From assembly GCA_022376925.1 (NCBI GenBank), contig JAIOJX010000005.1:12304501-12368500 (forward strand): a DNA stretch of 64,000 nucleotides, written 5' to 3'. The DNA comes from Tragulus kanchil (lineage: Eukaryota; Chordata; Mammalia; Artiodactyla; Tragulidae). The position numbers and the translations under genes are program-made. Positions within the stretch are counted from its first letter, which is position 1, and every line of letters begins with the position of its first letter. The notes under the pieces were generated by a model. The model worked only from the letters and a program-made list of their open reading frames with translations, was not told where the DNA came from and made no database searches. Shown in pieces: positions 1 through 10,850 of this stretch.

Positions 1-818
1 TAGAAGAGTAGTAGCCAGATTTCTCAGACTCTGGATGTGGCTGAGGCTCTGCCAATGAGATGCCCCTGTGTGGAGCTGGAAGGTGCAGGGAGGTAGAGGC
101 CACCCTCTCTGATGGGACAGGGGATGAGCAAGCGTGGTAGATGTGGGTGTCCCACCATCTGGCCACCAGCTTCCTGGGCGTGAAGTGGCGATGCCCGTGG
201 CAACCGAGGTAGCAACTTCTTCAAACTGTATCCCAAGTGTGATTGCAAATCCCAAAGCCCAGTGATGCCCAACAGCGCCCCCAGCCTCCACTCCTTCACA
301 TCTGCATGATTTTATACGTATCCAACTCTGTGCATGAAATCCACTGCTGCTGAATATCTCTAGAATGTCTTCTGTCTCCTACAACAAACTCTGATTAATA
401 TGTGTGGTTCTTTTAGGGCCAAAATAGCCAAAGAATAGTTGGACTGATTAGTACTTGGCGGGGCGAGTTTAGTGGAAGGGAAGGCGGGGAGATGTGATTT
501 AGTATTTCCCAAACTATGCCATGAATAGCTTGGATGATTTAAGAGGTACAAGGACATGGCATTAAATAACATTGAAACGGGTAATGATAGAGTTATTCCC
601 TTTTCAATTCTGTTCTAATCATTTAGGGAGAGTTCTTAGGTTGGGGCTTGGTTTCTTTAACATCCCTCTAATGCCTACTAATCCCCTTTACTTTCAAAGA
701 GAATAGACACAGAGCCTTTGATCAGGCAACAGTCCTTAGCTAAAATAGAAAGACTCTTTTATTTTCAATATATTTATTTCCAGAGCTATCTTCCAAGTAC
801 GGTAAGCAGCAGAAGTTT
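1..818. other. Unique DNA, nothing recognised
   Basis: No gene, transposon or RNA could be recognised. Short open frames here lack any family resemblance or repeat structure. The first 300 bases are GC-richer than the following 400, which are AT-rich. Confidence 0.5.
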
Positions 819-965
819 GGGGGACTTCTCTGGTGGGGGACTTCCCTGGTGGCCCACTGTAATCCTCCTCACTCCCAATGCAGGGGGCCCAGGTTCAATC
901 CCTCACCAAGAAACTAGATCCCTCACGCCTCGACAAAGAGCCAGTGCAATCAAATAATTTTTTAA
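819..965 (+). mobile_element. Short CHR-type tRNA-derived SINE with doubled head
   Basis: The head GGGACTTCCCTGGTGG and the B-box-like GGTTCAATCCC identify a short artiodactyl tRNA-derived SINE, ending in an A/T-rich tail near 955. The first 17 bases are present twice in a row (about 819-835 and 836-852), the first copy with one mismatch, so the 5' end has a small internal tandem duplication. Confidence 0.75.
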
Positions 966-1040
966 AGAAGTTTTCTATTTATATAAGAAAAGTATATTTT
1001 TCATTTCTATATTTTACTTTGAAATCGAATTTCAAAATCA

Positions 1041-1626
1041 GTAGAAATTGGGGTCTTCCCTGGTAGCTCAGTGGTAAAGAAGTTGCCTGCCAATGCAGGA
1101 GACACGGGCTCGATCCCTGATCCAGGAAGATCCCACATGCTGCAGAGCAACAAAGCCCGTGAGCCAGAACTACGGAGCCTGTGCTCTAGAGCCTTGGAGA
1201 CGCAACTATGGAGCCCACGTGCCGCAACTACTGAAGCCCGTGTGTCCTAGAGCCTGTTTTGCATGACAAGAGAAGTCACCACAACAAGAAGCCTCCTCAC
1301 CTCAACTAGAGAGCAACCCTCACCCCCTACAACTTGAGAAGCGCCTGTGGCAACAGTGAAGACCCAGAATAGCCAAAAATAAATAAATAGATAAATAAAA
1401 ATTTAAAAGGGGGACTTCCCTGGTGGTCCAGGGGCTAAGACTACACGCTCCCAATGTCAGGGGCCTGAGTTCAAGCTTTGGCTGGGGAACTAGATCCCAC
1501 ATGCCGCAACTAAGAGTAAGACCCACCGAGGCCAAATAAATAATTATTAAGGAAAAAAAAGGAAAAGAAAAGACTGTATGGTATATCATTTAAAAAAACA
1601 AAACAAAACAAGCGTAGAAATTGGGG
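1041..1626 (+). mobile_element. Compound insertion: CHR-1 SINE plus short SINE inside one target-site duplication
   Basis: A full CHR-1-like SINE (about 1054-1405, ending in AAATAAATAAATA) is followed at once by a shorter CHR-type SINE (about 1409-1548) and an A-rich tail. The 13-base word GTAGAAATTGGGG occurs just before the first element (1041-1053) and again after the A-rich tail (1614-1626), bracketing the whole block. The likely history is insertion of the CHR-1 element, then of the second SINE into its A-rich tail. The second part of the block, without the CHR-1 body, is repeated at 2447-2710 by the neighbouring sequence duplication. Confidence 0.8.
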
Positions 1627-3548
1627 AAAGGGCGGAGTTAGGAAGAGGGTGGGGACTAAGATCAAGGTTCACATCAGTCCTGTGGCCTATACAGGGCTCT
1701 CCTCTCCCAATAAAATCTTATTCAGCTTTCATAGGAGACTGGGGGCAGGCAGAGCACAGGAGACAATTGCCAATAGCCAATTGTGTTTTATGGGATATTG
1801 ATTTGTCGCTTGGTTTTACTATACATGTCAAGAGCCGAGAACAGACCCTGGCACAGCAAGAGCACTCAGTAAATGTTCACTCAGATTATGATCACCTCCC
1901 TCTATTCCCATCACCCCACCCTATTTCAGGTCCATGGCATCAGTTGGCTGGTTTAGGTTGTTACTGTTGTTCAGTCACTAAATCGTGTCCAGATCTTTGC
2001 AACCCCATGGACTATAGCACACCAGGCTTCCTTGTCCTTCACCATCTCTTAGAGTTTGAGCAAACTCACATCCATTGAGTTGATGAGGTCATTCAACCAT
2101 CTCATCCACTTGGCTGGTTTATGTTAGCTCTTCCTAACTGGTTTCCTATCCCAGGCAGGGAATTCATAAAACCCCCTAAGTTTCCAAATGTCTGCAACAT
2201 CCCACCCCTTCCTGGAGTTTCTTCACGCAGGTTAATATGCTAGGTCCCATGGTGACCACCATTGATTGGATCAGGTGGGCATCTGATACAAAGGCAACTC
2301 TTGATAGGCTATTCAACAGCCAATGAAATCATCTGAACAACAGAGGTTTCTGTACTAACCAGTGGCTGACTGGTACAAACATACTCTTCAATTTAGAGAA
2401 TGGGATGGGCTCATGATAAAAAAGACAAAAAAACAAAAGAACAGAGCCCAGAATAGCCAAAAATAAATAAATAGATAAATAAAAATTTAAAAGGGGGACT
2501 TCCCTGGTGGTCCAGGGGCTAAGACTACACGCTCCCAATGTCAGGGGCCTGAGTTCAAGCTTTGGCTGGGGAACTAGATCCCACATGCCGCAACTAAGAG
2601 TAAGACCCACCGAGGCCAAATAAATAATTATTAAGGAAAAAAAAGGAAAAGAAAAGACTGTATGGTATATCATTTAAAAAAACAAAACAAAACAAGCGTA
2701 GAAATTGGGGAAAGGGCGGAGTTAGGAAGAGGGTGGGGACTAAGATCAAGGTTCACATCAGTCCTGTGGCCTATACAGGGCTCTCCTCTCCCAATAAAAT
2801 CTTATTCAGCTTTCATAGGAGACTGGGGGCAGGCAGAGCACAGGAGACAATTGCCAATAGCCAATTGTGTTTTATGGGATATTGATTTGTCGCTTGGTTT
2901 TACTATACATGTCAAGAGCCGAGAACAGACCCTGGCACAGCAAGAGCACTCAGTAAATGTTCACTCAGATTATGATCACCTCCCTCTATTCCCATCACCC
3001 CACCCTATTTCAGGTCCATGGCATCAGTTGGCTGGTTTAGGTTGTTACTGTTGTTCAGTCACTAAATCGTGTCCAGATCTTTGCAACCCCATGGACTATA
3101 GCACACCAGGCTTCCTTGTCCTTCACCATCTCTTAGAGTTTGAGCAAACTCACATCCATTGAGTTGATGAGGTCATTCAACCATCTCATCCACTTGGCTG
3201 GTTTATGTTAGCTCTTCCTAACTGGTTTCCTATCCCAGGCAGGGAATTCATAAAACCCCCTAAGTTTCCAAATGTCTGCAACATCCCACCCCTTCCTGGA
3301 GTTTCTTCACGCAGGTTAATATGCTAGGTCCCATGGTGACCACCATTGATTGGATCAGGTGGGCATCTGATACAAAGGCAACTCTTGATAGGCTATTCAA
3401 CAGCCAATGAAATCATCTGAACAACAGAGGTTTCTGTACTAACCAGTGGCTGACTGGTACAAACATACTCTTCAATTTAGAGAATTGGATGCCAGATAGA
3501 GAGAGGACCAGTGGATACAATGAATACAGACACAAAACAAGACAGAGA
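1363..3548 (+). repeat. Tandem duplication D1 (offset 1084)
   Basis: Bases 1363-2401 recur at 2447-3485 essentially without change. The 45 bases between the copies (2402-2446) look like a corrupted version of what follows the second copy (3486-3548): both carry a GGATG start and a GACA(C)AAAA...CAGAG ending. Copy 1 therefore probably continues as low-quality sequence up to the join. Best read as an unmerged assembly overlap. Confidence 0.95.
1944..2121 (-). mobile_element. BovB-type 3' tail fragment with target-site duplication
   Basis: The sequence reads as the reverse complement of the BovB 3' end shared by ruminant RTE-mobilised elements: TTCAGTCACTAAATCGTGTCC, then CCCATGGACTATAGCACACCAGG. 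The 12-base word TTGGCTGGTTTA flanks it (1944-1955 and 2110-2121), so this is a 5'-truncated insertion with its original target-site duplication. The same fragment with the same flanks recurs at 3028-3205 within D1. Confidence 0.8.
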
Positions 3549-3944
3549 CTAGGCAGGGAGGACTTCTGAGGGAGGAGAAGCCATCGGAAAGCAGAGTATT
3601 TTCCACCTCATCTCTGGGCCTTCCTGACTCTTTAATTAACAGTCATACACCTTGGTCATAGTTCTCTTCTCTGTTCCTGCTCCCAGCATCATCCAGGACA
3701 ATGTCAGGTCCATGTGGATCTTCAAGGCCTTCAGGGCTTAGAGTTTTCCAAATCCAATGACTTTCTCTTTAAAGTCTGTTTGTCCTTCTAGTACAGCCTT
3801 AATACTTCCTCAATCTAAGAATCTCAGAATCCCAGAATTTAAAAAACTAAAACAGACCTTATACATGTCACTCCTTTTCAAAAAAAAAAAAAAAAAGGCT
3901 CTCCTTTCTTTTGACTGTTCAGATTGCTTTTCTAAAAATAACTA
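3486..3944. other. Unique DNA, nothing recognised
   Basis: No coding or repeat family recognised. It contains an A run at 3881-3897 and moderate AT content. Confidence 0.45.
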
Positions 3945-3947
3945 TCT

Positions 3948-4075
3948 GGGAATTCCCTGAGAGTCCAGTGGTTAGAACTCAGCACACTCACTGCCAAGGG
4001 CCCAGGTTCAAACTCTGGTCAGGGAACTAAGATTCCACAAGCCGTGAGGCATGGCCATAAAGCAAAGCAAAGAAT
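3948..4075 (+). mobile_element. Short CHR-type SINE
   Basis: The head GGGAATTCCCTGAGAGTCCA, followed by GGTTCAAACTCTGGTCAGGG and CAAGCCGTGAGGCATGGCC, matches the short tRNA-derived SINE layout of artiodactyls. It ends in a CAAAG-rich tail and is moderately diverged. Confidence 0.75.
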
Positions 4076-4560
4076 TATCATAAGCTGTATAATATATACC
4101 TTTGCAGCCAGTTGCTATCATGTGGAAAATACTCAGACAGGCACACAAAAACGCTATGATGAAATATTCACTGCAGCATGCTTAAAAACAGAGATAGTTT
4201 GAAAACTACTTACATGCATAACAATAAGAGATTGGTTAAGTATTTGTTACATAGTATTGGTTAAGTATTTGTTTCAGTCACCAGTGGGACACTGGTGACT
4301 CAAACTTGGAAGAGGGACCAGAAATTTACTAACATAGAAACATGTTCTTGCATTATTATTGGGTCACAAAATGGGCTGTTATGTTTTGACTTCCTTTATT
4401 GGGAAAATATATTTTAGTTATGTTTACAGAAACAGAAAAAATGTGAGAGGATTTTATAGAGCTTATCTCTATGAGCAGGAATGTATGCAATGTAATATTG
4501 CTTCTTTATTTATGTATAACATCTAAATTTCCTCATTGTAAATACATTTCTAATGAAATG
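4076..4560. other. AT-rich stretch, no gene seen
   Basis: An AT-rich stretch with no family firmly recognised. A short direct repeat of TTGGTTAAGTATTTGTT lies near 4233-4275. It could be old LINE-derived DNA but the similarity is too weak to claim. Confidence 0.4.
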
Positions 4561-4770
4561 GGGCTTCCCTGGTGGCTCGGGCAGTAGAGAATTGCCTGCA
4601 ATGCAGGAGACCCAGATTTGATCCCTGGGTTGGAAGATCCCCTGGAGAAGGGAATGGCAACCCACTCTAGTATTCTTGTCTGGGAAATCCCACGGACAGA
4701 GAGCCTGGTAGGTTACAGTCCATGGAGTCGCAAAAAATCAAACAGAACTAAAGCGACTTAGCATGCACAC
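4561..4770 (+). mobile_element. Bov-tA SINE
   Basis: The head GGGCTTCCCTGGTGGCTC, then TGCAATGCAGGAGACCC, GAGAAGGGAATGGCAACCCA and the BovB-like tail ending in AACTAAAGCGACTTAGC, is the standard Bov-tA order: tRNA head plus BovB-derived 3' half. BovB machinery is known to mobilise this family. It is nearly full length and modestly diverged. Confidence 0.9.
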
Positions 4771-5228
4771 TCATCCTCCAGAATGGTGAGAAAGTAAAAT
4801 TCTGTTGTTTTAAGCCAAGTTTTGGTAATTTGTAACATCACACATAGGAAACTAAGACACACATAATAGGCATCCTGTCACTATTTGTGCGAGGAAAAGG
4901 AAAAATTGTTTAAAGGGCTATGTCTGGGTTCTAAAACTTTGATTCAGAAAGAAAGAAAATCTCATTAAAATACTTTTCTAAACCCTTATTTCGTATGATC
5001 AAATTTGAATTCTTCCTCCCACCATGTATTATAAAGGCAATCAAAATAACAAGTGTCACTTGGTGAGCCGTTAGCCTTGAAATATAGAAATAAAAGTAGT
5101 TGACTCTCCCTTACAGCATCCTCATGGACTCCCAAGATTTCCCCACACTTTCCCAAGTGCTAAGCTCCTTATTTTACTGGATTGTGACTTCAGTATCCAT
5201 GGCTTTGCTGCCACTTCACCAAACACTG
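4771..5228. other. Unique DNA, nothing recognised
   Basis: No gene or repeat recognised between the Bov-tA SINE and the start of duplication D2. Confidence 0.4.
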
Positions 5229-5828
5229 ACAGTAAGAGCTTTAAAGGGACAATGACAGAGTTGAGAGGTTGAAAAATTTGACCTACTTTTCTCTTCTGTC
5301 TGTTCTAAAAAATCCATGTCATTTTCTTCCTGTGATTCAACTCTGTTCTTTAATCTACACTTACCCAGTTCCTTTTCACGGAGGGCGTAATTTGGCCTCA
5401 TGTGTTTGCTTTTTGTTTTGCTTTTGAATCAAATGCTTCAGTGCTTTGATAACTAACAGTGAAGAAGAGAAGAAAATGTGTTTTTCTTCAGACTTAAAAA
5501 AAACCTACCCTTGAACACTCCAGGGATTATCATGTAAAACACGGTGTAAAGAAACGTGAGTGGAGTGGCTGTGGGCCAGAGGAAGGGGGACTTTGAAGCC
5601 TCATAAATTGCTTGTAGGATGATGTCTGCACTGGATGACAGAAAGCATCAGTCTTCAAGTTCACTTCTCATCCATAGGCTGTACAACCGCGCATGGTTAC
5701 AAGTAGGATAGCCCCTGCCTCGGACGCCAGGGGCTATCACATGTGTTTGATAGGAAGGAACGCACAGAATGCTTCCAGAAGCGAATGAAGGGCTGGTGCT
5801 AGACAAGATCACAGACAACGAGGTTTTA

Positions 5829-6091
5829 TCCTTTTTCTTTTAATTCATTTATTTTTAGCTGCTTTGGGTCTTTATTGGTATATGAGAGCTTTCCCTAATT
5901 GCAGTGAGCAAAAGCTACTCTCTAGTTGTGGTATGCAGGCTTCTCATTGTGGTGGCTTCTCTTGTTGTGGAGCACAGTCTCCAGGGCGCAAGGGCTCAAT
6001 AGTTGCAGCACACAGGCTCACTTGCTCCAAGGCACACAGGATCCTCCCAGATCAGGAAACCCGTGTCCTCTGCATTGGCAGGCGGATTCTT
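5829..6091 (-). mobile_element. CHR-1 SINE, first copy, cut by a nested SINE
   Basis: This is the reverse complement of a CHR-1-like SINE: TTATTTTTAGCTGC start, repeated GTTGTGG...GCAGGCTTCTC blocks and a GCAGGCGGATTCTT end. It is interrupted at 6092 by a younger SINE, and its 5' remainder is missing in this copy because the sequence jumps back at 6409. Confidence 0.8.
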
Positions 6092-6409
6092 TTTTTTTTT
6101 TTTTTTAAAGATTTATTTATTTTTATTTATTTTGGGCGGGGGTCGGGTTGGGGAGGGAGGGGAGCGGGCGGGCCACTTCTATTGGTCTTTCATTTCTCTG
6201 TTTTCATCCGTCTTTGTTCTTTGGCTCCTGTGGGCCTCCCAACGCGGTGGCGTCTGTCGCTGCAGAGCGCTGGCTTTGGGCGCATGCGCTCCAGAGCTCC
6301 GGCTCGGTAATTGGACACATCTGTCCAGCCGCTCCGCGGCACGTGGGATCTTCCCAGGCCAGGGATCGAACCGGCGCCCCTTGCTCTGCAAGGCGGTGTC
6401 CTTACCCAC
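6092..6409 (-). mobile_element. Young CHR-related SINE, long tail, head truncated at the D2 join
   Basis: On the minus strand it has a TTTATT-type tail, a pyrimidine/purine-rich tail segment, GGCCACTTCTATTGGTCTTT and a CCAGGGATCGAACCGG B box. It stops in the head at CTTACCCAC, where the sequence jumps back. The complete version lies at 7268-7603. Confidence 0.85.
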
Positions 6410-7007
6410 AGTAAGAGCTTTAAAGGGACAATGACAGAGTTGAGAGGTTGAAAAATTTGACCTACTTTTCTCTTCTGTCTGTTCTAAAAAATCCATGTCA
6501 TTTTCTTCCTGTGATTCAACTCTGTTCTTTAATCTACACTTACCCAGTTCCTTTTCACGGAGGGCGTAATTTGGCCTCATGTGTTTGCTTTTTGTTTTGC
6601 TTTTGAATCAAATGCTTCAGTGCTTTGATAACTAACAGTGAAGAAGAGAAGAAAATGTGTTTTTCTTAAGACTTAAAAACCTACCCTTGAACACTCCAGG
6701 GATTATCATGTAAAACACGGTGTAAAGAAACGTGAGTGGAGTGGCTGTGGGCCAGAGGAAGGGGGACTTTGAAGCCTCATAAATTGCTTGTAGGATGATG
6801 TCTGCACTGGATGACAGAAAGCATCAGTCTTCAAGTTCACTTCTCATCCATAGGCTGTACAACCGCGCATGGTTACAAGTAGGATAGCCCCTGCCTCGGA
6901 CGCCAGGGGCTATCACATGTGTTTGATAGGAAGGAACGCACAGAATGCTTCCAGAAGCGAATGAAGGGCTGGTGCTAGACAAGATCACAGACAACGAGGT
7001 TTTATCC

Positions 7008-7643
7008 TTTTTCTTTTAATTCATTTATTTTTAGCTGCTTTGGGTCTTTATTGGTATATGAGAGCTTTCCCTAATTGCAGTGAGCAAAAGCTACTCTCTA
7101 GTTGTGGTATGCAGGCTTCTCATTGTGGTGGCTTCTCTTGTTGTGGAGCACAGTCTCCAGGGCGCAAGGGCTCAATAGTTGCAGCACACAGGCTCACTTG
7201 CTCCAAGGCACACAGGATCCTCCCAGATCAGGAAACCCGTGTCCTCTGCATTGGCAGGCGGATTCTTTTTTTTTTTTTTTTAAAGATTTATTTATTTATT
7301 TATTTTGGGCGGGGGTCGGGTTGGGGAGGGAGGGGAGCGGGCGGGCCACTTCTATTGGTCTTTCATTTCTCTGTTTTCATCCGTCTTTGTTCTTTGGCTC
7401 CTGTGGGCCTCCCAACGCGGTGGCGTCTGTCGCTGCAGAGCGCTGGCTTTGGGCGCATGCGCTCCAGAGCTCCGGCTCGGTAATTGGACACATCTGTCCA
7501 GCCGCTCCGCGGCACGTGGGATCTTCCCAGGCCAGGGATCGAACCGGCGCCCCTTGCTCTGCAAGGCGGTGTCCTTACCCACTGGACCACCAGGGGAAGC
7601 CCCGGCAGGCGGATTCTTAACCACTGGATCCCCAGAGAAGCCC
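7008..7643 (-). mobile_element. CHR-1 SINE, second copy, with both halves around the nested insertion
   Basis: This minus-strand CHR-1 element occupies 7008-7267, then resumes at 7604 with AACCACTGGATCCCCAGAGAAGCCC. The 15-base GGCAGGCGGATTCTT is present on both sides of the nested element (7253-7267 and 7604-7618). This fixes the order of events: CHR-1 first, the young SINE later. Confidence 0.9.
7268..7603 (-). mobile_element. Young CHR-related SINE, long-tail form, complete
   Basis: Full-length minus-strand member of the young SINE. The tRNA-type head reads GGCTTCCCCTGGTGGTCCAG on the other strand. The body has GCCGCGGAGCGGCTGGAC and GGAGCGCATGCGCCC, then CCAATAGAAGTGGCCCGCC, a C/T-rich stretch and an AATAAATAAATAAATCTTT tail. 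A 15-base target-site duplication flanks it. Tail plus duplication point to L1-type retrotransposition (inference). Confidence 0.9.
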
Positions 7644-7645
7644 AC

Positions 7646-8203
7646 CCTGAGGGACTTTTGCCAAATAAGGTCCCAGGGCTTGGGACTTGAACATATCTAT
7701 TGAGGGACAACCTCTAGGACATCCTTCACCTTCACCTTTTCATGGATGTTATTTTAACATCACCTCGTGGTTCTTCACTGAAGGATGGTGATAACTCCTA
7801 TGTCCCAAAACGTAGGACTTATCACTCTTAATTGTATAGATGTGACACATTCAAAAAAGAAAAAAAAAAACAAACAGGAACTGAGAAGAGTATTTAGAAA
7901 TGATAGAAGATATAAAAACATTTATTCAGCTAATAATTGTCTCAAACTCTGGGTCATCACTGAGCCAGAAGTCAGTCCAAAAAAAGAAAAAGACACAGCA
8001 CCCTCTCTGGGGGAGCCTGTGGTTCAACCCTGGGGGACAAGGATTCAAGGGCAATTGCAGCGCCATCAGAGAATTGGTGTCAGGTGCATGGAAATGCTTG
8101 TGGGGTCACAGAGAAAAGAGTGAGCATCCGCAGGGTGAGGGTGAGGTTTCCACGGAGCAGGTGACATCTGAGCTGTGTCCTAAAAAATGAGTGTGAATGT
8201 GCC
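7646..8203. other. Unique DNA, nothing recognised
   Basis: Only unassigned sequence with an A-rich run at 7855-7871 was seen. No gene is supported. Confidence 0.4.
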
Positions 8204-10489
8204 CAGGGTGGGAAGGAGCCCAGGGAGGGCTCCGCAAAGGACTGAGCAGGAGGCAAGCTGCAGGTGCTGGAAGAGACTGACAAGTTCAACCCACAAGCAG
8301 CAGTCCATTATCAGGCCCCGTTTTCACACCATCAGCCTCTGCACCACCCCGTGACTTTCCATCAGTTAAGACATACAACCCAAATCCTTTGTTCTAGAAT
8401 CCTGGCCCTCAACAACCAGCCCAAATCCCTTCTTCTGCACACAAAGTCCCTATTACAGCCCTCCTGCCCCCAGTCTGTCCCTTACACGGAGTGGCCACTC
8501 CCGTCCACCTGGAGCCACCCCATGAGGAACACTCCCAAGTCCCCTCTGTGCAAAACTCCACCCATTTTTGGAAAACCCGCCCCTTGACCAAACTTGCATA
8601 CAAAGCAGCTTTCACTATTAACATCGAAGCACAATTCTTCAGGCTCAAAAGAAACTGGCCTCCACATACGGAGATGTATCCAGACAGTGGTGACACAGCA
8701 TCTTTCTAAGGAAACAAATGTTGGCCACTGTCGACCCCAGCAAGTCAAAGAGTAGGTTTTGTCTTTGAGATGAACATGAAAGAGAAAATGGAGCGGCGAT
8801 GGTGCCGCGTGGATAAGGGTCTGTTACTCTTTACCCACAGTTCTGTCAAGGTCCTCCCCAAAGCACGAGTCAGCTAACTCTCTGGGTGTCCAGGGTTGGC
8901 CTGAACTGATGTGAACCTGTTAATAGCCTGTCTCTTTCCCAGTGGCGGCCGTGCCTTTGGCGACACACCTAATAAGATGCTCGATTACACAATGCTGCAG
9001 GATCTCCACCAGGAGCATTAGGTAATGTGCTGCGTCCTGCATCTCATGTGGCCCCCAGGGTCTGGGTTGTGAGACTGTGGGCCTCACAACTATGCTATGA
9101 TCTGGCTGCAGGTGTTTTTAATGACTGTGTTCCCTGAGGCTGTATTTATTCTTAGCTGACGCTTACTTGAGGGATTGCCTGTTTAGGGTCACTGGTAAAT
9201 CTTCGTCAGGGGCCAGTAAAACAGCCATCCTCGGTAGGTAAAACAAGCAAAGTCAGCTGAGGGAGCTTCACGGAAGCCTCACCCACCCCCCAGTGTTTTA
9301 TCACCATGGGTCAATCAGCGAGTGGCTGTGACCAATGGCAGGTGGGTCGGGCCCAGGAGGGCTCCGCAAAGGACTGAGCAGGAGGCAAGCTGCAGGTGCT
9401 GGAAGAGACTGACAAGTTCAACCCACAAGCAGCAGTCCATTATCAGGCCCCGTTTCACACCATCAGCCTCTGCACCACCCCGTGACTTTCCATCAGTTAA
9501 GACATACAACCCAAATCCTTTGTTCTAGAATCCTGGCCCTCAACAACCAGCCCAAATCCCTTCTTCTGCACACAAAGTCCCTATTACAGCCCTCCTGCCC
9601 CCAGTCTGTCCCTTACACGGAGTGGCCACTCCCGTCCACCTGGAGCCACCCCATGAGGAACACTCCCAAGTCCCCTCTGTGCAAAACTCCACCCATTTTT
9701 GGAAAACCCGCCCCTTGACCAAACTTGCATACAAAGCAGCTTTCACTATTAACATCGAAGCACAATTCTTCAGGCTCAAAAGAAACTGGCCTCCACATAC
9801 GGAGATGTATCCAGACAGTGGTGACACAGCATCTTTCTAAGGAAACAAATGTTGGCCACTGTCGACCCCAGCAAGTCAAAGAGTAGGTTTTGTCTTTGAG
9901 ATGAACATGAAAGAGAAAATGGAGCGGCGATGGTGCCGCGTGGATAAGGGTCTGTTACTCTTTACCCACAGTTCTGTCAAGGTCCTCCCCAAAGCACGAG
10001 TCAGCTAACTCTCTGGGTGTCCAGGGTTGGCCTGAACTGATGTGAACCTGTTAATAGCCTGTCTCTTTCCCAGTGGCGGCCGTGCCTTTGGCGACACACC
10101 TAATAAGATGCTCGATTACACAATGCTGCAGGATCTCCACCAGGAGCATTAGGTAATGTGCTGCGTCCTGCATCTCATGTGGCCCCCAGGGTCTGGGTTG
10201 TGAGACTGTGGGCCTCACAACTATGCTATGATCTGGCTGCAGGTGTTTTTAATGACTGTGTTCCCTGAGGCTGTATTTATTCTTAGCTGACGCTTACTTG
10301 AGGGATTGCCTGTTTAGGGTCACTGGTAAATCTTCGTCAGGGGCCAGTAAAACAGCCATCCTCGGGTAGGTAAAACAAGCAAAGTCAGCTGGAGAGGGGA
10401 GCTTCACGGAAGCCTCACCCCACCCCTTCCTTCCCTAGGTCTGTTTTATCACCATGGGTCAATCAGCGAGTGGCTGTGACCAATGCAGA
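8204..10489 (+). repeat. Tandem duplication D3 (offset about 1132), damaged on both sides of the join
   Basis: Bases 8204-9338 recur at 9339-10489. The last 120 bases of copy 1 (9220-9338) have many small deletions against copy 2: CTCGGTAGG for CTCGGGTAGG, a shorter GGAGAGGGG run and a missing TTCCTTCCCTAGGTC. The first 25 bases of copy 2 are damaged too (CAGGTGGGTCGG against CAGGGTGGGAAGGA). Errors concentrated at the join are typical of untrimmed read or contig ends. Confidence 0.95.
8760..9220. other. Candidate conserved non-coding stretch (also at 9891-10351)
   Basis: This stretch is free of recognisable transposons. It has balanced composition and clustered AT-rich words such as TAATAAGATGCTCGATTACA and GTTTTTAATGACTGTG. 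No frame is open throughout. The idea that it is conserved is inference from composition and absence of repeats only. Confidence 0.25.
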
Positions 10490-10850
10490 TTGAATTATAC
10501 TGATAGGTGTGGAGGGACTCGGAACCTCCACCTCCTGGCCCAGTCTCACGTCACACCCCCAGATATCTTGGGTCCACAGATACTCTCACAGCTTCATCAG
10601 AACAAATGAAACTCCCCGAAGAGCAGCCTCGTGAGAAGACCCTCCGGATATCACCGTCAGCTTCTCCATCCATCAGGGCCACCCCTCACGCACAAGCACA
10701 CACGTGCATGCCCACACAAACACGTACGATTTTTTAACATAGGCACGTGGGCTTGTGTTGACCCAATTCTTCTACCTTCCAAATGTGTGAATTAGAACAA
10801 CTTAACTCTTTCTCACCTGTTGCATCATTTAAATGGTTATAATTATTATA
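10490..10850. other. Unique DNA, nothing recognised
   Basis: This C-rich then AT-rich stretch contains a short ACACA-rich patch near 10690-10725. No gene or transposon was recognised. Confidence 0.4.

Larger units (their letters stand above)
5229..7582 (+). repeat. Tandem duplication D2 (offset about 1179-1173)
   Basis: Bases 5229-6409 recur at 6408-7582, joined directly with a two-base shared AC. The copies differ by a shorter A run near 6675, one C/A change and small T-run and TTTA-run indels. The first copy stops inside the head of the young SINE, at CTTACCCAC, while the second runs through it. Confidence 0.95.

Noticed and set aside
5864..6434. Overlapping open frames with Cys/Trp-rich protein at 5864-6434 and again at 7040-7703
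   Set aside because: They translate the reversed CHR-1 element and the nested young SINE.
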